Shown here piece after piece: positions 22,219 to 33,143 of a stretch of 33,220 nucleotides of DNA. How positions within the stretch are numbered: the stretch's first letter is position 1; each line of letters opens with the position of its first letter. Source of the stretch: an uncultured Clostridia bacterium (GTDB lineage: Bacteria > Bacillota > Clostridia > TANB77 > CAG-508); NCBI GenBank assembly GCA_947632835.1, contig CANRQI010000010.1, forward strand, positions 1 through 33,220, read 5' to 3'. The notes beneath the pieces were generated by a model. That model saw only the letters and a program-made list of their open reading frames with translations, ran no database searches and had not been told where the DNA came from. A program made the translations under genes and the position numbers.

Positions 22219-24774
22219 TTATTGTAATGCAATTGGAATATCTATAATAAACCTTATTCTCAATTTTTCAATACCTGTTTCTTCATCTGTTATAACTAAA
22301 AAATAACTCTTATCTCTATTATATTCCATATTCTTAAATACAAATTTTTCCCTAAAACATCTATCTTTTACTTCCATATTAGAATAATTGGCTATAATAA
22401 TGCACTCATTAGAAATTTTATTTTCATTCTCATCTTCAAAATATAATAAATATCTACATGGTAAATTATTTTCATCAATATTATTATCTTGTTGAAATTC
22501 CAAATATGTAATTGCATTTGTTATTCTTGTTGTAAGTCCTGTATATGATATTCCAACCTTTTTTGTTTCTTCAGATGTCCTTGTTGATTTAAAATCTATA
22601 ACTGGAATAATTACTTCTTGTGGTAATACACCACCATGTATATATTTAGAATCAGAACCTTTTTTTGAAAAAATATTATAACCTTTTGGAATATTTACAT
22701 ACCCACTATTTTCTCCAAATATATAATCTAAACTAATTGATATAACTCCCTCTTCACTAGACTTTTGGTCTGAATATTCATATCTTCTTTTTTCTTTAAT
22801 TGCATTCAAATCTTTAGACGTTTTTTGATGCTCCTCTATTTTCTCTCTCCTATAAAAAAATCCATGGTCTGCTGTAATATAACAATTAACACCACCAAAA
22901 GTAGTATGCAAATCTCTAATTAATTTTTCCAATTCATCTATTGCTTTTTGACATGATTCAAATACATTATTTTCATCATGCTCCCCACTTTTATCTATAA
23001 CATCATGATAAATATATATTAATTTTTTACCTGCAAATTCTTTTTTCCATTCAGACTTCATCATTTCATATAATTTATCATATTGTATAACCATAGACTC
23101 AGGAACAGCTTTCTTTAAAATTTTTTCTCTATTTTCTTTTCGAGCTGAATTTACTCCATCTACTAAAATATTATCACTCTTATTTTCTTTATATTTTAAA
23201 TCTCTTTCTAATTTTTTATTTGGTAATAATGATGCCATTCCAAGCCCTGTATATGATGGAACTAATCCTAACATATAATTTATATCAGATTTTGTTCCAA
23301 ATATTTTTAGTTTATCATTTAACTCCTTTGCACACTCATATCTAAAAGCATCTGATATAATTACAAATATTCGAGAACTACGTACTCCTTCAATGTGATT
23401 TTTTATATATTTATCAAAAAAATTATTTTGTAATATTAATTTATTAGAATCATATCTATTCAAGTTTTCTATAATATCACACCATTTTTGTGATAAATCA
23501 TACATATATTTATTTATATAATGATTTTCGATTTTCTCTCTTAGTTTCATAAAAACATCTTTATCATTAATCTTATCAAAGAAAAAATAAATTTTTCTAT
23601 ATAAAGTATCTATTAAAAATATTTTCTTGCTATATAAATCTACAAATTTTTCTATTTCATAAGTTTTTATTAAACTACTGATTTTATCAACTTCTTTTAA
23701 ATAATTATTTGCCATATTTAAAAAATTATATTCATTACAAAATTTCTCATACCAATATTTGCTTTCTCTTGAAAAAATTAATTTTTCATAACTATTATAT
23801 TCTTTTCCATCATTTTCCAATTCATTAGTAATGTAAGAAATAATATTTTCATCAATTGTTTTAAAAGCATCAGAATATTTATATTCATCTAATTCTAAAG
23901 TACTTAAAAGCTTCTTTATTTCAAGTTCTTCTATTAAATTATTAGAAATTAATTCAAAATATTTTTTTGTAGATTTATCTCTCATTAAATTATTTACAAA
24001 AACTTGAATATTCGTCATTTTATTAGTTAAAATATATTTTTGATATTTTTTAATTTTATTTATATCTTTTAAACTAGAAGCAAAATATGTAAATATTAAG
24101 GAATTAAATAAGCTTTCAAAATTTTCTTTTTCTTTTATTTCTGTTCCAAAATATTTATTTAATAAATCAATAATAAATTCTACATTTCCAAATTTCAATA
24201 ATTTTTCATATTTTTTTAAATCATCATAATAACATTTTATAATATTTTTTAATATATCATCTACATTTACAGATTTAATACCCAATAAAATAGCAGTAAT
24301 AATATAATCTATATTTTCTGGATTTTTCTCTTTTATATCAAATTTAATAAAAGCTTCTCTCCTAGTTTTATCTTTAAAAAAAGATTCATTATTTTTTACT
24401 ACTTGTCTACAAGCATCAGAAAGTCCTAAATCAATTAATATCATAGTTACTTTATCTGGATTAAACAATAAATCAGCATTTGCTGTTTCTAAATCCAATA
24501 GCTCATTACTTACATTCTTATTTTTTTCAAATGGTAGATAAATAACTATATTTTTATTTAATTCTTCTTTTTCAATATGATACCTAATCCATAAACTATT
24601 ATTATCATATTTTATAATTTCAGTATTTTCTATTTTCAATTCATTAATAGAATCACTATAAGAATGTTCAGGGTCATACCAAAATATAATCTTTCTGTTT
24701 CTGCATCTTCCAGTAGTAGATGTAAAATTAGAATTTATTATTGATATTAATAAATTTTTCACACTTTCTTCCAT
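22219..24774 (-). CDS. pglZ: BREX protein PglZ (alkaline phosphatase superfamily)
   Basis: An 851-residue PglZ protein, a core component of all BREX anti-phage systems. The alkaline phosphatase-like domain shows IFVIISDAFRYECAKEL (about 467-483), with the metal-ligand Asp in DAFRYE, and NCYITADHGFFYRR (about 628-641), with the ADHG metal site. SYTGLGMASLLPNKKLERD lies between them, and the N-terminal 400 residues are helical. Its biochemical role in phage exclusion is not settled. Only three bases separate it from the pglX stop. It is the last BREX gene here, where brxL would be expected to follow in a standard type 1 system. Confidence 0.95.
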   Translation of the reverse strand: MEESVKNLLISIINSNFTSTTGRCRNRKIIFWYDPEHSYSDSINELKIENTEIIKYDNNSLWIRYHIEKEELNKNIVIYLPFEKNKNVSNELLDLETANADLLFNPDKVTMILIDLGLSDACRQVVKNNESFFKDKTRREAFIKFDIKEKNPENIDYIITAILLGIKSVNVDDILKNIIKCYYDDLKKYEKLLKFGNVEFIIDLLNKYFGTEIKEKENFESLFNSLIFTYFASSLKDINKIKKYQKYILTNKMTNIQVFVNNLMRDKSTKKYFELISNNLIEELEIKKLLSTLELDEYKYSDAFKTIDENIISYITNELENDGKEYNSYEKLIFSRESKYWYEKFCNEYNFLNMANNYLKEVDKISSLIKTYEIEKFVDLYSKKIFLIDTLYRKIYFFFDKINDKDVFMKLREKIENHYINKYMYDLSQKWCDIIENLNRYDSNKLILQNNFFDKYIKNHIEGVRSSRIFVIISDAFRYECAKELNDKLKIFGTKSDINYMLGLVPSYTGLGMASLLPNKKLERDLKYKENKSDNILVDGVNSARKENREKILKKAVPESMVIQYDKLYEMMKSEWKKEFAGKKLIYIYHDVIDKSGEHDENNVFESCQKAIDELEKLIRDLHTTFGGVNCYITADHGFFYRREKIEEHQKTSKDLNAIKEKRRYEYSDQKSSEEGVISISLDYIFGENSGYVNIPKGYNIFSKKGSDSKYIHGGVLPQEVIIPVIDFKSTRTSEETKKVGISYTGLTTRITNAITYLEFQQDNNIDENNLPCRYLLYFEDENENKISNECIIIANYSNMEVKDRCFREKFVFKNMEYNRDKSYFLVITDEETGIEKLRIRFIIDIPIALQ

Positions 24775-24777
24775 ATA

Positions 24778-27700
24778 TTACTTTTCCTTCTTCTTTTTAA
24801 TTATATCTTTACTATTTGCAAGTACACTTGTTTCTTTCATTGTTTTAGGATTTTTTACGGTAAATTTACTGTAATTTACTAATACACCATCATCTAAATC
24901 AATATTAATTTTTTCATCTGCTATATATGCAATTTTTTCATCATACTCATTTGTTTCTTCTAATTTTGCAGAATAATCTAATTGCTTCTTAGTTAAACTT
25001 TTTTTCTCTATAATTGATATATCCTGTGATAATTTCTCATTAATTTCAATTAATTGTTTTTCATAAATATTTTGTATTCTATGTAAATAATCTAATCTAA
25101 TTTTTGCAACTGTTCCTTCATTATATCTATGAATATAAATTAAACATTTAAAACCATTTTTCTTTCCACTATCAAATAACCAATATATCGGTCTTTTTTG
25201 ATATATTTTTATATGATTATTATAAAAATCATTAATAAAATATCTTCTAATTGTATCTTCTGAATTCTCTCCATTTCTTCTTCCTAAAGTTTCAGCTATA
25301 TAATCTAAATTTTCATATAATGTTGCTTTTCCATAAACAATTTCTATAAATTTTTTAAATTTTATAACTATGTCATTAGTAAAAAAACTTTCTTCCATAA
25401 TTGGAATTATATTATCTAAATCAACTTCAAAAGTTTTATATCTAGATTTTTCAAATTCTCCCCCTGCAAAAATCAATCCATCTTCATCTAGCGAATATCT
25501 GCCAAACATACACCCTACTGCATAACTAATTAAAGATTTAATTTCTCTTTCTCTATTAGCTTTTCTTACAGTTACATCTTTTTCTTCAATGTCTGGTTTT
25601 AGCTCATTTTGCAATCCATACATATCAATAAATATTTTATTCAATTCCTCTTCATTTTGTTTTAATAAATTAAATTTTTCATCACAAACACATTTCCAAG
25701 ATTCAAAAATATCTTCTATTTTAGCATTACCTTTAGGTTTATATTCTACTAAAGGATGTTTTCTAAATTCCCAACTTGTTTCAAATGAATCCCAATCCTC
25801 TTTAGAAATACAAATATTATTATCAACAAGTTTATTGATTTTTTCAAGTTTTTTTTCATAATTTAAAACAGGGACATTAGAAATATCACCTATAGTCAAA
25901 CTTAAAGTTGGATTAAACCCATTAATATATAATTTTGCTACTTTAGAATTTAATAATCCTAAAATTAAATTATATTCTGCATCATTTTTTAAAAATATTG
26001 CAGGTCCCACACAGTTAAACGTACAATATTCTGGTAACAATCTAAATGAATTATTAAGTCCACTTAATAATGTCCATGTTATACCCTTTTTAAACCATAA
26101 ATATTTTGGTGTAATTCTGGCTACTTTATTTTTTTTATAAAAATTTCGTGCTTTATCAGACCAATCAATAACAGTATCTAAATTTCCAAACCACTTTCTA
26201 TATTCTCCACCTTTTGCATGAATATTCCATCTTTTATCTGGAGAAATATTATTTTTATTTACCTCCCATATATTTCGTAAATATTTATCATTATCCCCTG
26301 TTTTATTCTGACCATCACTAATTATTTTTTCTCCTATTTTTTTACCAATTGATAAATTATTTATAAATTTATCAGACATCCAATATGTAAAAGTATTATT
26401 AGGAATTTTTTTAAATCTTTCTTTATTTACACTTACAATATTATTTACTAAACAATCACTAAAGCTTTCTTTTAGATTTTCACTATCATATTCTTGTAAA
26501 TTTATAAACATAAAATTATTATTTGTTGTATCTTTACTTAAAATAAAAGATGTTATTATTACAGCAGCATCCATAAAAGCTTTACTAGATAAATGCAATA
26601 AACTATTAATATTATAATTTATTAACTTTAATCTTAAATTTTTATATGAAGAAATAAACATCCATGTATTTGGTGTCATCATTCCGATTTTTCCAGTATT
26701 TTTGCAAAGTTCAATACATTTTAAAATAAAACTCGAATATGTATCATACTTTCCATCTTGATAATAAGTTGCTAAATAATCTCTAAGTGCATCACTTAGC
26801 CCTTTACTTCCAATATATGGAGGATTTGTAACAACAATATCATATTTATTATTCAGTATTTTTGTAATCGTTAACAAAGGAATATATTTTTCTTTAATAT
26901 CAACTATTTTCTCTAAATCAAATAATTCTACTTGTCTATTAGTTACATTTTCAATTACATTAAAAACTTTTTCGTAATCCCTATTTTCTATGAATAATAA
27001 AGAACCAATTTCTTTTGCATTTTGAAAAATATTATATAAATAACTTATAGTTTCATTTACATCACTTTCTTCTTCATCTCTTAAAATATCCAAATCACTT
27101 TTATTCATTTTAGATGATTCTTGAATACTTATTACATTTAAACTTCGCACTATATTTTTATTAAATATATCTTTATCATATTCTCTAGCCTTTAATAATA
27201 GTGATAAAATTGATAATTGTCCAGCTCTATCATCTATATCTAATCCATATAAATTATTTTTTAATATTAATTCTGCTATATCTTTTTTACTATATCCATA
27301 AGATTCATATATTTGAAATAATACTTCAAACATATAAACTAATATATGTCCACTACCACAGCATGGATCTATACATTTTATTTCTTCTGGATTTATTTTT
27401 TCTTTTATTTGTAATTTTTCAGATTTTATATAATATTTCCATTTATCTATTAATTTTTTATCTCCACCATGTTCTATCCAATACTTTCCTAATGAATTTT
27501 CAACCATATACTTTACAATCCAATCAGGTGTAAATAACTGGGTAGCTGCTGGAATAGAATATTTATTAATTTTTATATTTTTCTTTAAATTCTCAAACAC
27601 AATATCTTTTTTTTCGCTTATATAATATTGATAAAGCCACCCTATTATTTCAACTTGGTTAAAATTATCTATTGGTACATCTTTTAATAATTTAGTTATA

Positions 27701-28287
27701 TAACCTGATTCATTTAATAAATTATCTGGTATTAAAACATCTATATAATCATTAATTCCACCAAACACTTGTGGTATAACATTTCTTAATTTTTTACATA
27801 CTAATAAAAGTATATATTCAAATCTTTTATTAATATCTTGAATATTTACATAATGTTCTTTATTAAATTCTATATCTAATTCAGAATTTAATAAATTTGA
27901 AATTTTCATAATTTCAGGATCAGGCATATTATCTTTTGAAGATAACACTCTTATTCCCAAACTTTGATTATTCTTTGTCAAAGGTATTAAATCATGTATT
28001 TCCATATATCTAATTGCAATTATCCTATTAAACCATGTATATGCAGACTCTTCAATAACTCGATTTAACGTAACCTCCTTAATTCTTGCTATTAAAAGCT
28101 GTCTATTATTATATTCTTCTTTATTAAATACTAATCTATGATTATTATTAATTAATATATAATTTTCACCATTTTGTTCTAATTCAAATTCTTCATCAAT
28201 ATACAATGTTTTAATTTTATTAGATATTTTTTCCATTAATTCTTGTCTTGATTCAATTGCAAATTTTCTTAATATATTTTTATCCAT
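24778..28287 (-). CDS. pglX: BREX adenine-specific DNA methyltransferase PglX
   Basis: An 1169-residue methyltransferase. In type 1 BREX, PglX methylates an adenine in a non-palindromic site on host DNA, so that unmarked phage DNA is blocked. SAM motif I is in IDPCCGSGHILVYMFEVL (about 305-322) and catalytic motif IV is NPPYIGS (about 486-492). A target-recognition region lies in the C-terminal half. N6A-type motif order and full length indicate an active enzyme. No phase-variable repeat tract is evident within it. Target site not predictable from this sequence. It lies 20 bases after brxC. Confidence 0.95.
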   Translation of the reverse strand: MDKNILRKFAIESRQELMEKISNKIKTLYIDEEFELEQNGENYILINNNHRLVFNKEEYNNRQLLIARIKEVTLNRVIEESAYTWFNRIIAIRYMEIHDLIPLTKNNQSLGIRVLSSKDNMPDPEIMKISNLLNSELDIEFNKEHYVNIQDINKRFEYILLLVCKKLRNVIPQVFGGINDYIDVLIPDNLLNESGYITKLLKDVPIDNFNQVEIIGWLYQYYISEKKDIVFENLKKNIKINKYSIPAATQLFTPDWIVKYMVENSLGKYWIEHGGDKKLIDKWKYYIKSEKLQIKEKINPEEIKCIDPCCGSGHILVYMFEVLFQIYESYGYSKKDIAELILKNNLYGLDIDDRAGQLSILSLLLKAREYDKDIFNKNIVRSLNVISIQESSKMNKSDLDILRDEEESDVNETISYLYNIFQNAKEIGSLLFIENRDYEKVFNVIENVTNRQVELFDLEKIVDIKEKYIPLLTITKILNNKYDIVVTNPPYIGSKGLSDALRDYLATYYQDGKYDTYSSFILKCIELCKNTGKIGMMTPNTWMFISSYKNLRLKLINYNINSLLHLSSKAFMDAAVIITSFILSKDTTNNNFMFINLQEYDSENLKESFSDCLVNNIVSVNKERFKKIPNNTFTYWMSDKFINNLSIGKKIGEKIISDGQNKTGDNDKYLRNIWEVNKNNISPDKRWNIHAKGGEYRKWFGNLDTVIDWSDKARNFYKKNKVARITPKYLWFKKGITWTLLSGLNNSFRLLPEYCTFNCVGPAIFLKNDAEYNLILGLLNSKVAKLYINGFNPTLSLTIGDISNVPVLNYEKKLEKINKLVDNNICISKEDWDSFETSWEFRKHPLVEYKPKGNAKIEDIFESWKCVCDEKFNLLKQNEEELNKIFIDMYGLQNELKPDIEEKDVTVRKANREREIKSLISYAVGCMFGRYSLDEDGLIFAGGEFEKSRYKTFEVDLDNIIPIMEESFFTNDIVIKFKKFIEIVYGKATLYENLDYIAETLGRRNGENSEDTIRRYFINDFYNNHIKIYQKRPIYWLFDSGKKNGFKCLIYIHRYNEGTVAKIRLDYLHRIQNIYEKQLIEINEKLSQDISIIEKKSLTKKQLDYSAKLEETNEYDEKIAYIADEKINIDLDDGVLVNYSKFTVKNPKTMKETSVLANSKDIIKKKKEK

Positions 28288-28307
28288 TTTTTTATTATTT
28301 TTAACTC

Positions 28308-31300
28308 CTATTTAATGGTTAAATTATTATTTTTTTCAAATTCCTTTAATAATTTTTCTTTTAATTCTTCAATATATTTATCAATATCCTCTCTCGAATT
28401 AATTTCATAAGAACGATTCATAAGTAAATCTGTTCTAATTGTTTTCCTTGATTTTTTATTGATTTCAAGTGCCTTTTCTTCATCATTATTAGCTTCATTT
28501 TTCTTTTTTTCTAATGAATTTATAAAATTCTCTCTTAATTGTTCTAGCCTTGTTTTTTGTGCAAAAATGTCTTTTGATTCAATTGATTTATTTAATAAAT
28601 CAATTGTATTTTTACAGCTTTCAATATATTCTTTTCCAAATATATCTTCTCTAATGCCAGCTCGTTCTAGTTCTCCTTTAAAATATTCAATATTCTTTTC
28701 TGCCATCTCTATAATAGGCTTAGATTGCTCCTCATATATATTAGTTAATAAATCTATTAATTCACTTCTTAATATAGATAAATTAGGAATATCACTATAT
28801 GGCTCTTCTGCTTTTAATATTTCTCTGATACGATTTGCAACATCTTTCAATTCTTGAGATTCAATTAAATATCCTTCATTATTATCATAAATAATCATTG
28901 TATTTCTTGCATTGTCGAAAAGATTTTTTTGAGAATTTCTAAAAAATTCTTTTATAGCTTCAAGTTTAGTAGATATTTCTGTAAATTCTTCTTTTTTATT
29001 TGAAATTTCTAAGAAAAATTCTTCTGTATTTCTTATTTGCTTAATACTATCAAATAATTCAATTGCTTTTTCAACTATTTCTTGTCCTGGATATTGATAT
29101 TTTTTTATATTTTTATAATTTCCCAATATATCTTTTAATTCTTCTATACCATTTGACAAACACTTTTCTTTAAAGCTTTTTACTAAACCATCTTCATCAT
29201 CAGGAAGATTAATTTCATTAAATGAATTTCTTGCAATAATTTTTAAATCATTAATATATTTTAAATCAATTTTCTTTCTTATTTTTACAACAGTTCTATC
29301 ATAATAGTCTTTTTTCAAAATTTTATTTAAAGTTTCCTCAGAAGTAACACTCTGCATTTCATTACTATAATATAAAGATACAACTTCATCTTTTATTAAA
29401 CGTGTTAAAATATATAAAATATCATCTTCTAAAAATCCATACGGTGCTTTACTAAAATCCTGCAATAAAGATTTAATTGTAACTGTTAGATTAAATATAT
29501 TTTTTTCTTCAATATAATCTTTCATGCAATCTAATGCTTTTTGATTTTCAAATTCAATTTCTTGCATTCTCATTTGTTTATTAGTACTCCATAGTTCTCT
29601 TATATCTTGAGCACTATAATTTTTCTTAATATATGAAAATTTAGTATAAATATTATTTATTAGTATTTCTAAAGCTTCATTCATTCTGCCTTTAGCATCT
29701 TTAGATTTTATACCATCTTGTCTATCTCCACTAATAATAATTGTTGATTTATTTAAAATTTCTCTAATATTATCTCTTATTCTTTTTTCAGTAAATTCTG
29801 CTTCTCTTCCTTTTGCTCTCAATATCTCCTCTATTTGTGGAGTTTGCATCACACCACTCTTGCTTATTCTGTAATCTTCAAATTGAAGGTAACTTTCTAT
29901 TTCACTATAAGTTAATAAAGTAAGCTCTAGTTTTACATAAACAAACTTATTTTCTATTCCTGATTTAAAAATAATTTCTCTATCATCAATTTCTTTTTGA
30001 GTAACTATAACTTTTATACCTATTTCATATTCTTGAGTTGATTTAACATTATCTACATATTTTGTAAGTGGAAAATTTCTTCCTTTATATGTAAATTTAT
30101 TATCTGTATAAATATAACCATAAATAATTTTATTTAAGTAATTTGTTATTCTATTTGAATCTATTACTATTTGCTTAATTTCCCTATTAATTTCCTGTTC
30201 TTCATCTGTCAAAAATTTATATTCTTCATTATTTCTCTGAATTAAAGTTTGAGTTTCAAGCCTTTTTAAAGAATCTGTTATTTCTTTTTTTATAGAAAGC
30301 TTTTCATCATTAATATTAGAAACATATAATGCTGATAAGTTATCAATATTCCCCTTTAATGAATCAATATTTTTTAGCATAAATAACATTTTTAATACTT
30401 TTATATCAATGTCTTGTAATATACCATCTTTAACAAGATTTTTGGCTTCATTTATTACATTTTTTACTTGATGCTCTAAAAATTCTTCAATAGTATCATA
30501 AAAAGCATAAAATGGTATTAATGTATTAATTTCTTCATCAGCATATCTTTTTGCCGTTCCTTTAAATGCTCCTATCAAAGAACGTTCTCCACTTGATAGA
30601 TGTTTTCCAGCATATCCATGAGTTCTAATATCTGTAAATACTTTTTGTATAAGCCTAAATTGATATGGTATAAAGGGATATGTTTCAGCAAAATCTTCTC
30701 TATTTCCATATAACTTTTGATATGAATCATTTTTAAATTGCAATAAATTTTTAATAATTGATTCATTTTTATCATAAATAGCCTCTAAATAATCTTCAAA
30801 TTCTGGCTTTTTAGATAAAATTCTTTTTTTAATTACTTCATCAATATCTGAAGAAGATAAACTTAATTTAGTATCAAATCTACCCTGAATTTTAGAAAAA
30901 TCATCACCTGCTACTTTTATAACATCATCAATTGCTTCTTGTGAAGTAACTATAATCCATGCTTTTCCGCCACACTCAAGCCCTAAATCCTCTGTAATAG
31001 TTTGTAGATTCAACATTAAACTTCTATCATCACCAATATATTGACCAATTTCATCAACTAAAAATACCACGTGGTGATTATTTCCTTTTGAAGCTATATA
31101 GTCTCTTACTCTTTCAGCAAATTTTTCAATAGATAAATCATATCTTTCTTCTGATTTATCAAACCAATTTTCAGCTTCTTCTTTTGATTTCTCCATAGTT
31201 TTAGAATAACTATTGACTATTTCATCTCTTCTAAAATAAAAATCATTTCGTGATGTTAACCAATCATCTCCACACTCATCTTTAAAATTGTCTTTAAATT

Positions 31301-31832
31301 CTTCGTACTTTCCTTCTTTTATAAGAAATCTTTCTAACTCGGCAACATGAGGAATTGTAGAAAGCCCCATTTTTTCATTAAATACTTTTTCAAAAACAGA
31401 CAAAATTTTATCTTTACCTTCAACTGAATCTAAAGATGCCTTTGAATCTATATTAAATAAAATTACATCTGTTGAAATATTTCCTGCTTTTTTTATATTT
31501 GCTAATAAATTAATATCTGGAATTTTATCATCAAAATAATCTACAGCATGTTTTCCATCAACTTCTTTATTTTCTAACAAATAAGAAATAATTTTTAAAA
31601 AATGAGATTTACCAGAACCAAAAAAACCAGAAATCCATACACCCATTTTTTCAGTTCTATTATCAATGCTTGAATTGTAACTATTAAAAAAATTATTAAA
31701 ATGTTTTAATAATTCATCTGTAACAACATATTCTTCTAATTCTTGCTTTATGTAACTCTCATCATCAACTTTAATAACACCTTGTATCTCTCTATCAATA
31801 TCTTTAGTATAAATTTCTCTTAACTTACTCAT
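28308..31832 (-). CDS. brxC: BREX ATPase BrxC (PglY-like)
   Basis: An 1174-residue P-loop ATPase of the BrxC/PglY family, required for phage exclusion and methylation in type 1 BREX. Walker A is GFFGSGKSHF (69-78) in GVWISGFFGSGKSHFLK. The Walker B-like VVFLVDEIGQYIGDD lies near residues 255-270. A sensor-like WIIVTSQEAIDDV follows, and helical and coiled-coil regions fill the C-terminal half. Length is typical. It starts 16 bases after brxB. Confidence 0.95.
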   Translation of the reverse strand: MSKLREIYTKDIDREIQGVIKVDDESYIKQELEEYVVTDELLKHFNNFFNSYNSSIDNRTEKMGVWISGFFGSGKSHFLKIISYLLENKEVDGKHAVDYFDDKIPDINLLANIKKAGNISTDVILFNIDSKASLDSVEGKDKILSVFEKVFNEKMGLSTIPHVAELERFLIKEGKYEEFKDNFKDECGDDWLTSRNDFYFRRDEIVNSYSKTMEKSKEEAENWFDKSEERYDLSIEKFAERVRDYIASKGNNHHVVFLVDEIGQYIGDDRSLMLNLQTITEDLGLECGGKAWIIVTSQEAIDDVIKVAGDDFSKIQGRFDTKLSLSSSDIDEVIKKRILSKKPEFEDYLEAIYDKNESIIKNLLQFKNDSYQKLYGNREDFAETYPFIPYQFRLIQKVFTDIRTHGYAGKHLSSGERSLIGAFKGTAKRYADEEINTLIPFYAFYDTIEEFLEHQVKNVINEAKNLVKDGILQDIDIKVLKMLFMLKNIDSLKGNIDNLSALYVSNINDEKLSIKKEITDSLKRLETQTLIQRNNEEYKFLTDEEQEINREIKQIVIDSNRITNYLNKIIYGYIYTDNKFTYKGRNFPLTKYVDNVKSTQEYEIGIKVIVTQKEIDDREIIFKSGIENKFVYVKLELTLLTYSEIESYLQFEDYRISKSGVMQTPQIEEILRAKGREAEFTEKRIRDNIREILNKSTIIISGDRQDGIKSKDAKGRMNEALEILINNIYTKFSYIKKNYSAQDIRELWSTNKQMRMQEIEFENQKALDCMKDYIEEKNIFNLTVTIKSLLQDFSKAPYGFLEDDILYILTRLIKDEVVSLYYSNEMQSVTSEETLNKILKKDYYDRTVVKIRKKIDLKYINDLKIIARNSFNEINLPDDEDGLVKSFKEKCLSNGIEELKDILGNYKNIKKYQYPGQEIVEKAIELFDSIKQIRNTEEFFLEISNKKEEFTEISTKLEAIKEFFRNSQKNLFDNARNTMIIYDNNEGYLIESQELKDVANRIREILKAEEPYSDIPNLSILRSELIDLLTNIYEEQSKPIIEMAEKNIEYFKGELERAGIREDIFGKEYIESCKNTIDLLNKSIESKDIFAQKTRLEQLRENFINSLEKKKNEANNDEEKALEINKKSRKTIRTDLLMNRSYEINSREDIDKYIEELKEKLLKEFEKNNNLTIK

Positions 31833-31848
31833 ACTAATTTTTCCCTTC

Positions 31849-32424
31849 TTATTTCCTATTTACTAATTGAAAAGCTCTATAATAATTATCATTTTCTAAT
31901 ATATTAAATAATCTAAAACTTTGTCCATCATATCTTCCTGGATATAGCATTATTAAAGGATTAGATGTTATTATACTATGTAAATTATTAAGAATTGTAT
32001 GCCCTCTAACAATTCCATAACATTTTCCAAGTCCTGTTATAAAAATAATCGTACTTGTATCTTTGGGCATATTATTTTTAATATACTTCACTATCAAATC
32101 GCTATTCGAACTAATTGCTAGAGTTTTTTGTATTACTGAATTTACATATTTTGTACCTTTTTTCTTTTCATATTCAAAAGTTTTTTCTAAAAAACCCTTT
32201 TCTTTAAGAATATTTATTATAATATCATATATATCAAATACTTTTATGTTATCATTTTTCACCAACAAATAATTATATAAATAATCTCTTACAATATATT
32301 CATCTTCAGGATCATAATCAAATACTCTAAAATTAATTTCATTTCCAAGTCCAGTAGATTCAACAATTTTTCCTGAATTAATCTTATCAGTCATCTGTTG
32401 TAGTCTAGTATTTATATTACTCAT
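31849..32424 (-). CDS. brxB: BREX protein BrxB (DUF1788)
   Basis: A 191-residue DUF1788 protein of unknown biochemical role, essential in studied type 1 BREX. It contains the family-like TIIFITGLGKCYGIVRGHTI, then LNNLHSIITSNPLIMLYPGR, with the C-terminal YDGQSFRLFN. The ATG overlaps the brxA stop as ATGA, with GGAGGA just upstream inside brxA, so translation is coupled. Confidence 0.92.
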   Translation of the reverse strand: MSNINTRLQQMTDKINSGKIVESTGLGNEINFRVFDYDPEDEYIVRDYLYNYLLVKNDNIKVFDIYDIIINILKEKGFLEKTFEYEKKKGTKYVNSVIQKTLAISSNSDLIVKYIKNNMPKDTSTIIFITGLGKCYGIVRGHTILNNLHSIITSNPLIMLYPGRYDGQSFRLFNILENDNYYRAFQLVNRK

Positions 32425-33017
32425 AATGTTCCTCCTATCGCTATTGCATATTCTTGGTCTCCATTTTTTTTGATTTGATTAATAAGTTTTTCTTTTAATA
32501 ATGATTTTTCAACCTTAAATCTATTTTTTTCTTTTAATACCAATCCTGCATCTTGCAAAATTTTCATAATTACTTGTTTTAATTTCATAGCTGTACTATC
32601 ACTCAATTCCCTTAAAGTTTGACTACAAATACATTTTTCTTCATACCAATTATCTATTTCAAATTTTTCTATATAATCTTTTCTCATAAATAATTTATAT
32701 TTATAAACTTCTAACATAAAATCTCTAACTAATTTATCAGTTTTCATTATTGCATATAATAAAATATATTTACTATTATCAATATCTGAATATACAAAAT
32801 CATTCATTAAATCTTCGTCCATCACACTTAATCTTCTAAAAATTGGAGCATTAACTCTCTTAACACTCCCTATTTTTTTATGATGTACTAAATTTTCTTC
32901 TATATTTCTTTTTTTCAGTTCTATTGGATTTTCTCCATTTAATATATACTCAGCTATTATTTTTGTTTCTGTATATAAAAATGGTTCTGCAGTTAATTTG
33001 GCACTATAATCTTCCAT
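32421..33017 (-). CDS. brxA: BREX protein BrxA (DUF1819)
   Basis: A 198-residue DUF1819 protein, NusB-like in fold and DNA-binding in studied cases, and the first gene of type 1 BREX. It begins MEDYSAKLTAEPFLYTETK and has the central FRRLSVMDEDLMNDFVYSDI, with a C-terminal winged-helix-like part ending IAIGGTL. Length is normal. AAAGGAAC lies upstream and a promoter is at 33065-33093. The gene order brxA-B-C-pglX-pglZ is exactly that of type 1 systems. Confidence 0.93.
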   Translation of the reverse strand: MEDYSAKLTAEPFLYTETKIIAEYILNGENPIELKKRNIEENLVHHKKIGSVKRVNAPIFRRLSVMDEDLMNDFVYSDIDNSKYILLYAIMKTDKLVRDFMLEVYKYKLFMRKDYIEKFEIDNWYEEKCICSQTLRELSDSTAMKLKQVIMKILQDAGLVLKEKNRFKVEKSLLKEKLINQIKKNGDQEYAIAIGGTL

Positions 33018-33064
33018 GCAAAATCCGTTCCTTTCTTACTTTACTCAAAAGCAAATATAGTAAG

Positions 33065-33093
33065 ATTTTATCACAATATACGCTAAAAGTCTA
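33065..33093 (-). promoter_or_regulatory. Promoter of the BREX operon
   Basis: On the minus strand there is TAGACT (33088-33093), 17 bases, then TAAAAT (33065-33070), about 50 bases before brxA. The hexamers are moderate, which fits modest constitutive expression. The next upstream feature is element A3. Confidence 0.55.
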
Positions 33094-33143
33094 TATGAAA
33101 TTTCTTTATGTTTCGGTGTTTTTGATAATACATAAAAGTTACC

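Noticed and set aside
24778..28287. Phase variation of pglX by simple-sequence repeats
   Set aside because: Only short A or T runs usual for this AT-rich genome are seen, and the frame is intact; no clear variable tract.
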